DNA of 64,000 nt from Desulfosporosinus acididurans (GTDB lineage Bacteria; Bacillota; Desulfitobacteriia; Desulfitobacteriales; Desulfitobacteriaceae), in contig NZ_LDZY01000010.1 of NCBI RefSeq assembly GCF_001029285.1, positions 124,001 to 188,000 on the forward strand, read 5' to 3'. Positions 53,736-62,929 of the stretch are shown piece after piece. A program made the translations under genes and the position numbers. Numbering within the stretch: the stretch's first letter is position 1; each line of letters opens with the position of its first letter. The notes beneath the pieces are model-generated. The model did not search any database, was not told where the DNA came from, and saw nothing but the letters and a program-made list of their open reading frames with translations.

Positions 53736-54356
53736 ATGAGCGAAAATCAAAGAGTTCGCACCAAAAAAACTGTAGAAGAAAGGCGACAAGATATTTTAGA
53801 AGCGGCCCTTAAGGTGTTTTCAGAAAATGGCTATAAAGGGGCTACCACTGCCGAAATTGCCCGCCAAGCAGGGGTAGCTGAAGGAACTATTTTTCGACAT
53901 TTTGCCACGAAGAAGGAATTGCTGACGGCGGTTTTAGAACCGAAAATTGTGGAAAGTTTAATCGTTTTAGATCAAGAGAAGCGGGAGAGTAGTCCGGAAG
54001 AATTTTTTCGCTGTTTTCTTAAGAATCGCTTAGAGCTGATGCAAGAAAATGCCGATCTGTTTCGTTTGATGTTTGCCGAAGCCCAGTATCATTCCGAAGT
54101 TCGGGAAGCAATGTTTCATGGAATTCTTGGTCCGGGGATAGGTCTAATTAAGCCTTGGTTTGACAAAGGAATTGCCCAAGGGGTGTTTAAGCCGCTGCCC
54201 TTTATACCAACGATGCGTAGTTTTATGGGGATGGCTATGTTTTATGGGGTCTTTGGCTTTTTGTTTCCTAATTTGTCTCCTGAAAAAACTGTCGACGAGG
54301 CAGCCGACCATATTGCGGAGCTTTTTCTGCATGGGTTAGTGCGGGCAGACAGCTAA
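53736..54356 (+). CDS. TetR-family regulator of efflux operon
   Basis: This 206-aa protein has an N-terminal TetR helix-turn-helix (RRQDILEAALKVFSENGYKGATTAEIARQAGVAEGTIFRHF, read in parts) and a helical ligand domain. It is 65 bp upstream of hlyD-abc-abc genes on the same strand, with a palindromic operator at its own promoter. It most likely represses itself and this exporter until an inducer binds. GGAGTAGTAAGC lies upstream of the ATG. Confidence 0.9.
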   Translation: MSENQRVRTKKTVEERRQDILEAALKVFSENGYKGATTAEIARQAGVAEGTIFRHFATKKELLTAVLEPKIVESLIVLDQEKRESSPEEFFRCFLKNRLELMQENADLFRLMFAEAQYHSEVREAMFHGILGPGIGLIKPWFDKGIAQGVFKPLPFIPTMRSFMGMAMFYGVFGFLFPNLSPEKTVDEAADHIAELFLHGLVRADS

Positions 54357-54421
54357 TTATTTATTCATTTACTAAAATGTTTCAGTAAGAGAAGCGTTAA
54401 CTAGAGTCAGGAGGAGAAGCT

Positions 54422-55438
54422 ATGAAGAAAAAGTTGCTGGCTTTCATCGTTGGATTAGGCGTAATAGCCGCTTCAATCTGGGGGAATTCCTATCTTAACC
54501 GTCCTCAGGATCAAGATACGTTTTCAGGAACTATTGAAGGGACGGAAATACCGGTCCAGCCGGAGCTGGGAGGCAAGATTGTTGAGCTGAAGGTACAAGA
54601 GGGGCAAATGGTTAAAAAGGGAGACGTCATTGCCAAGCTTGATGACAGTCAGGCTAAGATTTCCTTAGAGACCGCTGAGAGTCAACAAACTCAGGCTCAG
54701 GCGAAACTCAATGACCTGCTGGGAGGGACCAGGGCAGAAGAACTGCGCCGATTGGAATCTGTACTGGCTCAAGCCAAGGATAATGCTGCGGCTTTGGCTC
54801 CGAGTCTTCAATTGGAAGAAAATAACCTGGCGAATGATCAAAAACTTTATCAAAACGGGGCTATAAGCAAACAGGACCTGGATACTCAACAAAACAAATA
54901 CGATACTATCAAGGCTCAGTATGAAGCTGCCCAAGCCAATGTAAATGCAGCTCAAGCAAGCCTGGATCAAGCTCAGGCGGGGTATACTCAGCCGACCATT
55001 CAGGCTCAAAAAGCGGCTGTAGATATGGCAGCGCAATCCGTTGCAGCGGCGGAATTGAATCTCAGCAAATTTATGATTACGAGCCCGATCGACGGGCAGG
55101 TGCTCTATAAACAGGTTGAGCTTGGGCAAGTGGTCAATGCAGGCTCGACGTTAATTACCATACTCGATCCAAATGACCTGTGGATTAAAATCTATGTTCC
55201 TGAAGCAAAGCTTAACAAGGTAAAAGTAGGCAGCGCAGCTAGTATTTCAGTAGATTCCTACTCAAATAAAACCTTCAAAGGACAGATTCAATATATCAGT
55301 ACTCAGGCTGAGTTTACGCCCAAAGATGTTCAGACCAAGGAAGAACGGACGACTACGGTCTATGCAGTCAAAATCAGCATCACCCAAGGTCAAGACCAGC
55401 TAAAAGCAGGTATGCCTGCTGATGTGACCCTGAATTAG
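54422..55438 (+). CDS. HlyD-family membrane fusion protein
   Basis: This 338-aa protein has one N-terminal membrane helix (LLAFIVGLGVIAASIWGNSYL). A lipoyl-like half (GTEIPVQPELGGKIVELKVQEGQ), a long Gln/Ala-rich coiled coil (residues about 75-200) and the returning lipoyl half (ITSPIDGQVLYKQVELGQVV) follow. A beta-barrel with VKVGSAASISVDSY completes it. It resembles YbhG and couples an inner-membrane ABC exporter to outside transport. In a Gram-positive it probably reaches across the wall. Followed 14 bp later by the ATPase gene. Confidence 0.9.
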   Translation: MKKKLLAFIVGLGVIAASIWGNSYLNRPQDQDTFSGTIEGTEIPVQPELGGKIVELKVQEGQMVKKGDVIAKLDDSQAKISLETAESQQTQAQAKLNDLLGGTRAEELRRLESVLAQAKDNAAALAPSLQLEENNLANDQKLYQNGAISKQDLDTQQNKYDTIKAQYEAAQANVNAAQASLDQAQAGYTQPTIQAQKAAVDMAAQSVAAAELNLSKFMITSPIDGQVLYKQVELGQVVNAGSTLITILDPNDLWIKIYVPEAKLNKVKVGSAASISVDSYSNKTFKGQIQYISTQAEFTPKDVQTKEERTTTVYAVKISITQGQDQLKAGMPADVTLN

Positions 55439-55452
55439 AGGAGTGAGAGATA

Positions 55453-56226
55453 ATGAGTCTGGCAATAGATTGTCAAGGTTTAATTAAACGATTTGGCACG
55501 TATACGGCTGTTCAGGATGTCACTTTTCAAATCCCTCAAGGAGCCATAATGGGTTTTGTGGGACCCAATGGGGCGGGTAAGACGACCACGATCCGTATGT
55601 TGTGCGGAGTTCTGGTGCCCACCGACGGGAAAGCAACGGTCTTGGGTTTTGATGTCAAGAGCCAGCCTGAGGATATTAAGCAGCGTATCGGCTATATGTC
55701 CCAGAAGTTTAGTCTCTACGATGATTTAACCGTGGCAGAAAACCTTGCTTTTTATGCCGGGGTGTACAATTTGCGGGGAAAAGAGGCTGCACTTCAGAAA
55801 AAACGAGTTGTCGAACGAATTGGTCTGGGTGAACGAACTTCCCAGTTAGTTTCCTCTCTCTCCGGTGGCTGGAAGCAGCGAGTAGCTTTGGCCTGTGCGC
55901 TGCTGCATAGTCCCCAATTATTAGTTTTGGATGAACCGACCGCCGGTGTAGATCCTGTTTCACGCCGAATTTTTTGGGATATTATCCATCAGCTGGCCGA
56001 AGAAGGTATGACAATTTTAGTCAGCACCCATTATATGGATGAAGCAGCCTCCTGTGATTATTTGGGTTTTGTATTTTATGGACGATTAATTGCCTTTGGT
56101 TCTCCTGAGGAGATGAAACAACGAGAGGGAAAAGAGACCTTGGATGACCTCTTTATTTATTATGTAGAACGTGAGGCTTCGGAGGATCCTCGTAATACAA
56201 AGGCCGGAAGTGGAGGGGCAGGCTGA
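55453..56226 (+). CDS. ABC exporter ATPase (YbhF/CcmA-like)
   Basis: This 257-aa ATPase has Walker A GPNGAGKTTTIRMLCG, signature SSLSGGWKQRVALACALLH and Walker B LLVLDEPTAGVDPVSRRIFW, typical of ABC-2 drug/lipid exporters. GGWKQ in the signature, as in YbhF, is kept. Its stop shares a base with the next gene start, so the permease is translationally coupled. Works with the HlyD protein and ABC-2 permease. Confidence 0.92.
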   Translation: MSLAIDCQGLIKRFGTYTAVQDVTFQIPQGAIMGFVGPNGAGKTTTIRMLCGVLVPTDGKATVLGFDVKSQPEDIKQRIGYMSQKFSLYDDLTVAENLAFYAGVYNLRGKEAALQKKRVVERIGLGERTSQLVSSLSGGWKQRVALACALLHSPQLLVLDEPTAGVDPVSRRIFWDIIHQLAEEGMTILVSTHYMDEAASCDYLGFVFYGRLIAFGSPEEMKQREGKETLDDLFIYYVEREASEDPRNTKAGSGGAG

Positions 56227-57365
56227 TGCTGCGATTTTCGTGGACCCGCTTCTTAGCGGTTTTAAAAAAAGAATTTATTCATATCCGGCGGGATCGAGCC
56301 AGTTTAATTATGGCTATCGCTATGCCCCTCGGAATGCTGCTCTTGTTTGGCTATGCTGTTAATACTGATGTAGAGCACCTTCCGACAGTGGTTTGGGACC
56401 AATCCCAAACTCAGGAAAGCAGGGATTTCGTGTCTTCTGTGCGCAATACTCAATATATGGATCCCGATTATTATGTTTCCGGATATAAGCAGATTGAAAA
56501 TTATTTAGACAGCGGTAAAGCACGGGCCGCCGTGATTATTCCTCCGGATTTTGGTAAACAGTTGCAAGAGCAGCAGGCATCGGTTCAGGTTCTGGTCGAT
56601 GGTTCCGATCCTACGATCGCTCGGGCAGTTACCTCGGCAGTACAAATGTTAGGCTTCGATAAATCTCTGAAATTACAAAGTCAACGTTTGGCGTCCATGG
56701 GGATTTCCGGAGGAACGACGTTACCCCTTGATATTGAAACGAGAGTCTGGTATAACCCTGATATGAAGTCGAGGAATTTTAATATCCCAGCTTTGATTGG
56801 TCTGATCCTGCAAAATGTGATTGCAATGTTAACTTCCTTCTCTATTGTCCGTGAGAAAGAACGTGGTACTATGGAGCAATTAATTGTAACGCCAATACGT
56901 TCGCTGGAACTTCTTTTGGGCAAACTCTTGCCTTTCGTCTTGATCGGATTCGTTTCCCTTTCCTTAATTTTGGTAACCGGTATTTTTTGGTTCGGAGTTA
57001 TGCCTATGGGAAGTATTCCTTTATTGGTCCTATTGTCGACAATATTTTTATTCACCATTTTAGCGATTGGACTCCTTATCTCCAGTATTGCCAAGACACA
57101 GCTTCAGGCTATGCAAATGACCTTTATCTTAATCTTGCCGTCTATTCTTCTGTCAGGGTTCGTTTTTCCAAGGGAGACAATGCCTAAATTGCTGCAATTA
57201 ATGGGCGGATTACTTCCTTTAACGTATTTTTTAGAGATTGTCAGAGGAATCTTTCTCAAAGGAGTGGGACTCCAGTTTCTTTGGCAAGATACTTTGGCCT
57301 TATGTTTATTCGCTGTGATTTTGCTGGCAGTGGCTTCGAAAAAGTTTAAAAAGAATTTAGACTAA
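56226..57365 (+). CDS. ABC-2 type exporter permease (YbhR/YbhS-like)
   Basis: This 379-aa permease has one N-terminal helix (LIMAIAMPLGMLLLFGYAV), a large extracytoplasmic loop of about 150 residues, and five C-terminal helices. The loop is followed by the ABC-2 signature region EKERGTMEQLIVTPIRSLELLLGK. Only one permease is present, whereas E. coli has a YbhR/YbhS pair, so it probably forms a homodimer. Last gene of the TetR-controlled operon. The exported compound is unknown. Confidence 0.9.
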   Translation: MLRFSWTRFLAVLKKEFIHIRRDRASLIMAIAMPLGMLLLFGYAVNTDVEHLPTVVWDQSQTQESRDFVSSVRNTQYMDPDYYVSGYKQIENYLDSGKARAAVIIPPDFGKQLQEQQASVQVLVDGSDPTIARAVTSAVQMLGFDKSLKLQSQRLASMGISGGTTLPLDIETRVWYNPDMKSRNFNIPALIGLILQNVIAMLTSFSIVREKERGTMEQLIVTPIRSLELLLGKLLPFVLIGFVSLSLILVTGIFWFGVMPMGSIPLLVLLSTIFLFTILAIGLLISSIAKTQLQAMQMTFILILPSILLSGFVFPRETMPKLLQLMGGLLPLTYFLEIVRGIFLKGVGLQFLWQDTLALCLFAVILLAVASKKFKKNLD

Positions 57366-57552
57366 GAAGCAATGGTTCCTTTTCTTGCTAATTATTAAGC
57401 AGTGCATTACTACTGCTTTATGCAGACATTAGAAGCCTGATTTGGTATTTTAACCGAGGATATGCTAGGATTATGAGGGAGTTGCCTCATCGAGCTTGAG
57501 CAGCTTAAAAGGTGGGCAAAGATGCCTAATAATTATTGGAGGACGATTTCGC

Positions 57553-58248
57553 ATGAAAAAGGTTCAAAAACTAAGCATGTTGTTATGTTTACTCACAGTA
57601 ATTTTTGTAATCCTTGGATGTGGGATACAGACAAACAACTCTGCATCACAAGGGTCGACAAAAAACAACCAAACTGCCCCTAATTCAACGTCTTCTACCG
57701 CACCTGTGCCAACAACAAATAATAAGAACAATCCTGTCGTGACCATAACAATGGCTGACGGAGGAGTGATTAAAGCTGAACTCTATCCGGACATTGCGCC
57801 CAACACGGTGAAAAACTTTATTTCTTTGGCCAAAAAAGGTTTTTATAATGGCCTGACTTTTCATAGGGTTATTCCAGGGTTTATGATTCAAGGCGGGGAT
57901 CCGAGCGGTAATGGAACCGGTGGTCCGGGGTATACTATTAAAGGGGAGTTTACCAATAATGGCTTCAAAAACGACTTGAAACATACGCGGGGAGTTCTGT
58001 CGATGGCCAGAACTCAAGATCCTAATTCAGCCGGTTCACAATTCTTTATCATGGTCACTGCGGCGCCGAGTCTAGACGGTGATTACGCTGCTTTTGGGAA
58101 GGTGACAAGCGGGATGGATGAAGTTGATAAAATCGTTAATACGCCGAGGGATCAAGCGGATAAACCGCTGCAAAATCAAGTGATGAAGAGTGTAACAGTC
58201 GATACCTTCGGTGTAAACTACGGTGATCCTGAAGTTATTAAGAAGTAA
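57553..58248 (+). CDS. Lipoprotein peptidyl-prolyl cis-trans isomerase (cyclophilin)
   Basis: This 231-aa protein has a signal peptide ending LTVIFVILGCG (lipobox). A Ser/Thr/Asn-rich linker of about 40 residues precedes a complete cyclophilin domain with FHRVIPGFMIQGGDPSGNGTGG and SMARTQDPNSAGSQFFIM. It would catalyse proline isomerisation in secreted proteins outside the membrane. GGAGG upstream and the signal peptide support this ATG rather than one 57 bp earlier. It is monocistronic with its own terminator. Confidence 0.93.
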   Translation: MKKVQKLSMLLCLLTVIFVILGCGIQTNNSASQGSTKNNQTAPNSTSSTAPVPTTNNKNNPVVTITMADGGVIKAELYPDIAPNTVKNFISLAKKGFYNGLTFHRVIPGFMIQGGDPSGNGTGGPGYTIKGEFTNNGFKNDLKHTRGVLSMARTQDPNSAGSQFFIMVTAAPSLDGDYAAFGKVTSGMDEVDKIVNTPRDQADKPLQNQVMKSVTVDTFGVNYGDPEVIKK

Positions 58249-58270
58249 AATTCCTGACAACTATACTTTT

Positions 58271-58304
58271 AGCCCCCGCTGTCTGTCAGCAGGGGCTTTT
58301 TAGA
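58271..58304 (+). terminator. Terminator after cyclophilin
   Basis: AGCCCC-C-GCTG and CAGC-A-GGGGCT pair around TCTGT, followed by TTTTTA. Confidence 0.85.
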
Positions 58305-58452
58305 CAAATTAGTTACAAATTTGGACAATTAATGACAAATAAACATGATACAATATTTAGAGGCCAAATCTATCTCCACATAACGGTTTTCAGCATTTTT
58401 AGGGGATTAATTAGAAAAACCATTGTTGTATAAAATGGAATGGAGTGATAAT

Positions 58453-59628
58453 ATGCCTGCAAAACGTTTGGCAGGGCTTAGTGCTTCAGTTTTTACGGAA
58501 ATGGATAATTTAAAGAAGACATTAGAGCAAGAGGGCAAATCATTAATCAATTTGAGTATTGGAAGCCCGGATCGGGCTCCGGCGGAGGAACTACGCCAGA
58601 TTCTCAGCCAGGCGGTTCTTGAGGAAACTCAATATGGTTATACTTTAACCCGCGGAACTGGAGAATTTCGCCAGGCTTGTGCCCGATGGTATCAAGAACG
58701 GTTTGAGGTTTCTTTAGACCCAGACTCTGAAGTATTGCCTTTAATGGGTTCTCAGGATGGTTTGGCTCATATTTTTTTAGCCTATATTAACCCCGGCGAT
58801 TTAGCGTTCATACCAGATCCCGGTTATCCTATTTATTCAGCAGGGTTGTTGCTGGCAGGCGGAGAGAAGGTTCCTCTGCCGCTGGAAGAGAAGAATAACT
58901 ACCTGCCGGATCTCCAAGCAATTAATCCCGAATTGGCGCGAAGAGCTAAACTTATGTTTTTAAATTACCCTAATAATCCCACGGCTGCGGTGGCTCCCCT
59001 TTCCTTCTTCGAAGATGTTGTAGAGTTCGCCAAAACCTACGACCTTCTTATTTGCCATGATGCCGCTTATTCTGAATTAGCCTTTGAGGGCTATCGACCG
59101 GTGAGCTTTTTACAAGCGCGCGGCGCTAAAGATGTAGGCATAGAATTTCATTCCGTTTCTAAAACTTATAATCTGGCGGGAGTTCGTTTGGGCTTTGCAG
59201 TGGGAAAGGCAGAAGTTATTGGTACCCTTTCGCAACTGAAATCCAATATTGATTACGGAGTATTTGGCCCAATCTTGAGAATGGGGGCGGCCGCACTCAG
59301 TTTGCCTCAAAGTTCCATAGACGAAAATCGACGGGCTTATCAGAGACGAAGAGATCTTTTGGTAGAGGGCTGCGCTCGCGCGGGTTGGAAGATGCCGCTG
59401 CCTCAGGGTTCCATGTTTATTTGGGCTCAGGTTCCGACGAAGCAGGATTCAAGATCCTTTGCCAGGGAGTTAGCCCGGGAAGCGGGGGTCATCGTGGTTC
59501 CGGGAGTGGCCTTCGGAGATTATGGCGAAGGGTATGTGCGTATAGCCATGGTTCAAGACGAAGGCGTTCTGAAAGAGGCAGTTCGGCGTATTCAAGACTA
59601 TTTGCAGGGTAGGTTGATCCAATCGTAA
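58453..59628 (+). CDS. Class I/II PLP aminotransferase (LL-DAP aminotransferase-like)
   Basis: This 391-aa fold-I enzyme has IPDPGYPIYSAGLLLAGG, FLNYPNNPTAAV, and SVSKTYNLAGVRLGFAVG with the PLP Lys. These segments agree with DapL/AspC-type aminotransferases, and LL-diaminopimelate aminotransferase is common in this group. Specificity is not certain. GGAGTG before the ATG at 58453 is preferred to a TTG 30 bp upstream. The final residues IQS and the stop codon lie inside a fragment of the dispersed hairpin element, so the original C-terminus was probably altered. Confidence 0.87.
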   Translation: MPAKRLAGLSASVFTEMDNLKKTLEQEGKSLINLSIGSPDRAPAEELRQILSQAVLEETQYGYTLTRGTGEFRQACARWYQERFEVSLDPDSEVLPLMGSQDGLAHIFLAYINPGDLAFIPDPGYPIYSAGLLLAGGEKVPLPLEEKNNYLPDLQAINPELARRAKLMFLNYPNNPTAAVAPLSFFEDVVEFAKTYDLLICHDAAYSELAFEGYRPVSFLQARGAKDVGIEFHSVSKTYNLAGVRLGFAVGKAEVIGTLSQLKSNIDYGVFGPILRMGAAALSLPQSSIDENRRAYQRRRDLLVEGCARAGWKMPLPQGSMFIWAQVPTKQDSRSFARELAREAGVIVVPGVAFGDYGEGYVRIAMVQDEGVLKEAVRRIQDYLQGRLIQS

Positions 59629-59640
59629 GACTCCCACTTC
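59617..59640 (+). repeat. Dispersed hairpin element fragment at gene end
   Basis: ATCCAATCGTAAGACTCCCACTTC is shared with copy 3 (48743-48766), and 18-20 bases with copy 2. TAA of this stretch is the aminotransferase stop. The right hairpin arm is missing, so the element is truncated. Confidence 0.5.
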
Positions 59641-59730
59641 TTTCCATTATATGGATTATAATGATATAATAATATAATTAAAACCATTAACATCAATGAT
59701 GATTAGCAGATTTAGGGAGGAAGTAGGATT

Positions 59731-61905
59731 TTGAATTTTAGTCAAGTTATTGCTAAAGAACTTGGATTAAAGCAGGCACAAGTGCAGGAAGCAGTCAACT
59801 TATTGGATAGCGGAAATACAATTCCCTTTATAGCCCGTTACCGTAAAGAGGTTACCGGGGAACTTGATGAAAATGTATTGCGCGATATTGTTGAACGATT
59901 AGATTATTTACGACGCTTGGAACAACGGAAAGCTGAGGTCCTGCGGCTTATTGATGAACAAGGGAAACTCAGCGACGAACTGTCGGCTCAAATTACAGCT
60001 GCGACAGTACTTCAGGACGTTGAAGATCTATATCGGCCCTACAAGCAGAAACGTCGGACACGGGCTACTGTGGCCAAAGAGAAGGGTTTAGAACCTTTAG
60101 CTTCATGGCTGCTTCTTCAATATCCGGGAGTTCGCGTTGACCCTCAGGGAGAGGCTGCGAAGTATCTGAATGCTGAATTAGATGTCACGACGGCCGAAGA
60201 TGCTTTGAATGGTGCCATGGATATTATCGCCGAGCTTATTGCAGATGATGCTGCTTTGCGCAAACAGATACGTGAAGAGACCTGGCGAATCGCTGATGTG
60301 GTTGCTGCAGCGTCGGCTAAAAAGGGTAAGGAACGTTCTGCCTACGAAATGTACTATGAATACCGTGAACCAGTTCGTAAGATTCCTCCCCATCGGATTT
60401 TAGCCCTCAATCGGGGCGAGATTGAAGAGTTTATAACCGTCAAAATTGAAGCTCCCTTGGAAACGATCCAACGGCTTATTGATATGCGTTATGTAAAAAC
60501 TGGGCCTTGCGCCGACTATGTTCGCAGGGCGGCTGCAGATTCTTATAAACGCTTAATAGAACCTTCTATTGAAAGGGAGATACGCGCGGAGCTCTCCTCC
60601 CAGGCGGAAGAGCAAGCGATAAAAGTGTTTGCCGCCAACCTTCGGCAGCTACTGCTTCAGCCTCCCGTACGCGGCAGAATAGTTTTAGGTCTTGACCCGG
60701 GATTCCGGACCGGATGTAAGTGGGCTGTTGTTGATGAGACGGGAAAACTTATGAAGGTGGGAGTAATTTACCCCCATACCGGGAAAAAGCAGCGTGAAGA
60801 ATCAAAAGTTGCTTTAAAAAAGGCAATCACAGAATTTGCAGTCGATATCATTGCTATAGGCAATGGCACAGCTTCAAGGGAAACTGAAGAAGTTGTAGCG
60901 GAAATGATTCAGGAAGAGGGAATAACCGCCGAATTTATTTTAGTCAGCGAGGCAGGGGCTTCTGTCTATTCAGCTTCGAAATTGGCCGGCGAGGAATTTC
61001 CTGATTTTGATCTTTCTCTGCGGAGTGCGGTCTCCATTGCCAGACGGCTTCAAGATCCTTTAGCTGAGCTGGTTAAGATTGAACCCAAAGCCGTTGGTGT
61101 GGGTCAGTATCAGCATGATGTTCAGCCCAAACGGTTGGAGGAATCCCTCCATGGAGTTGTGGAAACCTGTGTGAATGTCGTTGGTGTTGATCTCAATACT
61201 GCTTCGGCTTCCCTGCTTCAATACGTAGCCGGGCTGAAACCGGCAGTGGCGAAAAACATTGTTGCCTGGCGTGACGAGAACGGGAAATTTAAGTCACGAG
61301 CCCAATTGAAAAAAATACCTCGTCTTGGTGCCCAAACATTTATCCAATGTGCCGGGTTTATTCGTCTGCCCGATGGGGACAATCCTCTGGAAAATACGCC
61401 GGTTCACCCGGAATCGTACCAGCTGGCGGAAAATATTTTAAAAAAGGTTGGTCATACGCCGCAGGATTTAAAGGATCAGCTTAGAGAAGTTCGTCAGAAA
61501 CTCGCCGAACTAACAGCTGAGGAATTGGCCGAAGAATTTGGCGCTGGGGTACCGACAGTTCGTGATATTTTAGACGCTCTGCAAAGGCCGGGACGAGATC
61601 CCCGCGAAGATTTGCCCCGACCGCTGCTGCGGCGGGATGTCACTCACTTAGAGGACCTCAAGGAAGGCATGATCTTAGAAGGAACCGTTCGCAATGTGGT
61701 GGATTTTGGCGCTTTTGTGGATATAGGAGTTAAACACGACGGACTTGTTCATATTTCTCAGTTGAGTGATAACTATATTAAACATCCGATGGAGGTTGTA
61801 GCTGTAGGAGATATTGTCAAAGTTCGTGTCCTGGGGATTGATAAGGAGAGGGAACGGGTGAGCCTTTCCATGAAGGAACTTTTGCCTAATGCGTCCCTAG
61901 CCTAA
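59731..61905 (+). CDS. tex: Tex-family RNA-binding transcription accessory protein
   Basis: This 724-aa protein has the full Tex layout. The N-terminal helical part has NTIPFIARYRKEVTGELDE. The YqgF-like domain has GLDPGFRTGCKWAVVD and AIGNGTASRETE, the helix-hairpin-helix region has LNTASASLLQYVAGL, and the C-terminal S1 domain has GTVRNVVDFGAFVDIGVKHDG. It binds nucleic acid and affects transcription and RNA turnover. TTG start behind AGGGAGGAAG. Length and domains are ordinary for the family. Confidence 0.95.
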   Translation: MNFSQVIAKELGLKQAQVQEAVNLLDSGNTIPFIARYRKEVTGELDENVLRDIVERLDYLRRLEQRKAEVLRLIDEQGKLSDELSAQITAATVLQDVEDLYRPYKQKRRTRATVAKEKGLEPLASWLLLQYPGVRVDPQGEAAKYLNAELDVTTAEDALNGAMDIIAELIADDAALRKQIREETWRIADVVAAASAKKGKERSAYEMYYEYREPVRKIPPHRILALNRGEIEEFITVKIEAPLETIQRLIDMRYVKTGPCADYVRRAAADSYKRLIEPSIEREIRAELSSQAEEQAIKVFAANLRQLLLQPPVRGRIVLGLDPGFRTGCKWAVVDETGKLMKVGVIYPHTGKKQREESKVALKKAITEFAVDIIAIGNGTASRETEEVVAEMIQEEGITAEFILVSEAGASVYSASKLAGEEFPDFDLSLRSAVSIARRLQDPLAELVKIEPKAVGVGQYQHDVQPKRLEESLHGVVETCVNVVGVDLNTASASLLQYVAGLKPAVAKNIVAWRDENGKFKSRAQLKKIPRLGAQTFIQCAGFIRLPDGDNPLENTPVHPESYQLAENILKKVGHTPQDLKDQLREVRQKLAELTAEELAEEFGAGVPTVRDILDALQRPGRDPREDLPRPLLRRDVTHLEDLKEGMILEGTVRNVVDFGAFVDIGVKHDGLVHISQLSDNYIKHPMEVVAVGDIVKVRVLGIDKERERVSLSMKELLPNASLA

Positions 61906-61987
61906 CATATTGAGCTTTATCCCACCAAAGTATCTTATGCTAAGGTGGCAGCAGGTTAACTTTTGATAGAAATGAGGGCCGTTTTCA

Positions 61988-62929
61988 GTGCAAAAGGTTC
62001 GAATGCAGCGTTGGCAGGGAGTAGGTGCTGTCCTAACAGCGGGAACTGGATATGCCTGTATGTCTATTCTCTTGAAAGGGGCTTACAGCCTTGGACTTGG
62101 CCCAATCCAAGTTATTGCGTTACAGTCTTGGGTAGCATCTATTCTCCTCTTTAGTTATACAGTTCTCTTTAAACGGGAGATTTTCAAAATTTCAGGACGG
62201 ATGTTTGGCTGGCTGCTGCTCCAAGGTGTCGTGGGAACAATGGGAACAAGCTTGTTGTATGCTTACGCGCTTATATTCCTGCCCGTTTCCGTAGCTATAC
62301 TTCTTCTTTATCTATATCCGGCCTTAGTTCTTGCGGCGAGAGTCTTTTTATGGCACAAGCGAATCGGTCATAAGGAATTGGCGGCTCTCTTCTTGACCTT
62401 AGGCGGGACAACGTTGGCCAGCGGGATATTTTCGGGTGTCAGTGGAGTAGCTTGGGCCGGTATTCTCTTAGGTTTGGCTGCGGCAATAGGTTACGCGGTT
62501 TTCAATCTTGTGGGAGAAGTTGTGCTGGCTGAAGTGTCTCCCTTGGCGGCCATGTGTTTTAGCCAGTGGGTATGTGCTGTTTCTCTGCTCATTGTCTCGA
62601 AGGGAGAAATTATGAGCATCCCTTGGCAGAATGTACACATCTGGGAAACAGGACTTTTGCTGGCTACTATTGCCTCAATTATTCCTTTTTATATGACTTT
62701 GTTGGGCATTGAACGTCTTGGCTCTGATCAAGCGGCTATTTTGAGCACTTTTGAATTGCCTATGACGTTTGTCTTAGCTGCAATTTTTTTAAAAGAATTT
62801 CCCACCATGATCCAGTGGATTGGCGGGGGATTTGTTTTAGCAGGAATTTTATTATTAAATTGGAGGAGCAAAAAGAATGAGGAAACTTCTAATAAAGAAC
62901 GGTCAAATTTATACGATGGCAGGGCGTGA
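61988..62929 (+). CDS. EamA/DMT-superfamily transporter
   Basis: This 313-aa protein has ten predicted membrane helices in two EamA repeats, the first with GYACMSILLKGAYSLGLGPIQ and the second with GYAVFNLVGEVVLAEVSPLAAM. It ends in a short charged tail. Such proteins export amino acids or other metabolites. The start is GTG, with a weak GAGGG upstream, and an ATG 15 bp later is an alternative. Its last 53 bases overlap the next gene. Confidence 0.88.
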   Translation: MQKVRMQRWQGVGAVLTAGTGYACMSILLKGAYSLGLGPIQVIALQSWVASILLFSYTVLFKREIFKISGRMFGWLLLQGVVGTMGTSLLYAYALIFLPVSVAILLLYLYPALVLAARVFLWHKRIGHKELAALFLTLGGTTLASGIFSGVSGVAWAGILLGLAAAIGYAVFNLVGEVVLAEVSPLAAMCFSQWVCAVSLLIVSKGEIMSIPWQNVHIWETGLLLATIASIIPFYMTLLGIERLGSDQAAILSTFELPMTFVLAAIFLKEFPTMIQWIGGGFVLAGILLLNWRSKKNEETSNKERSNLYDGRA

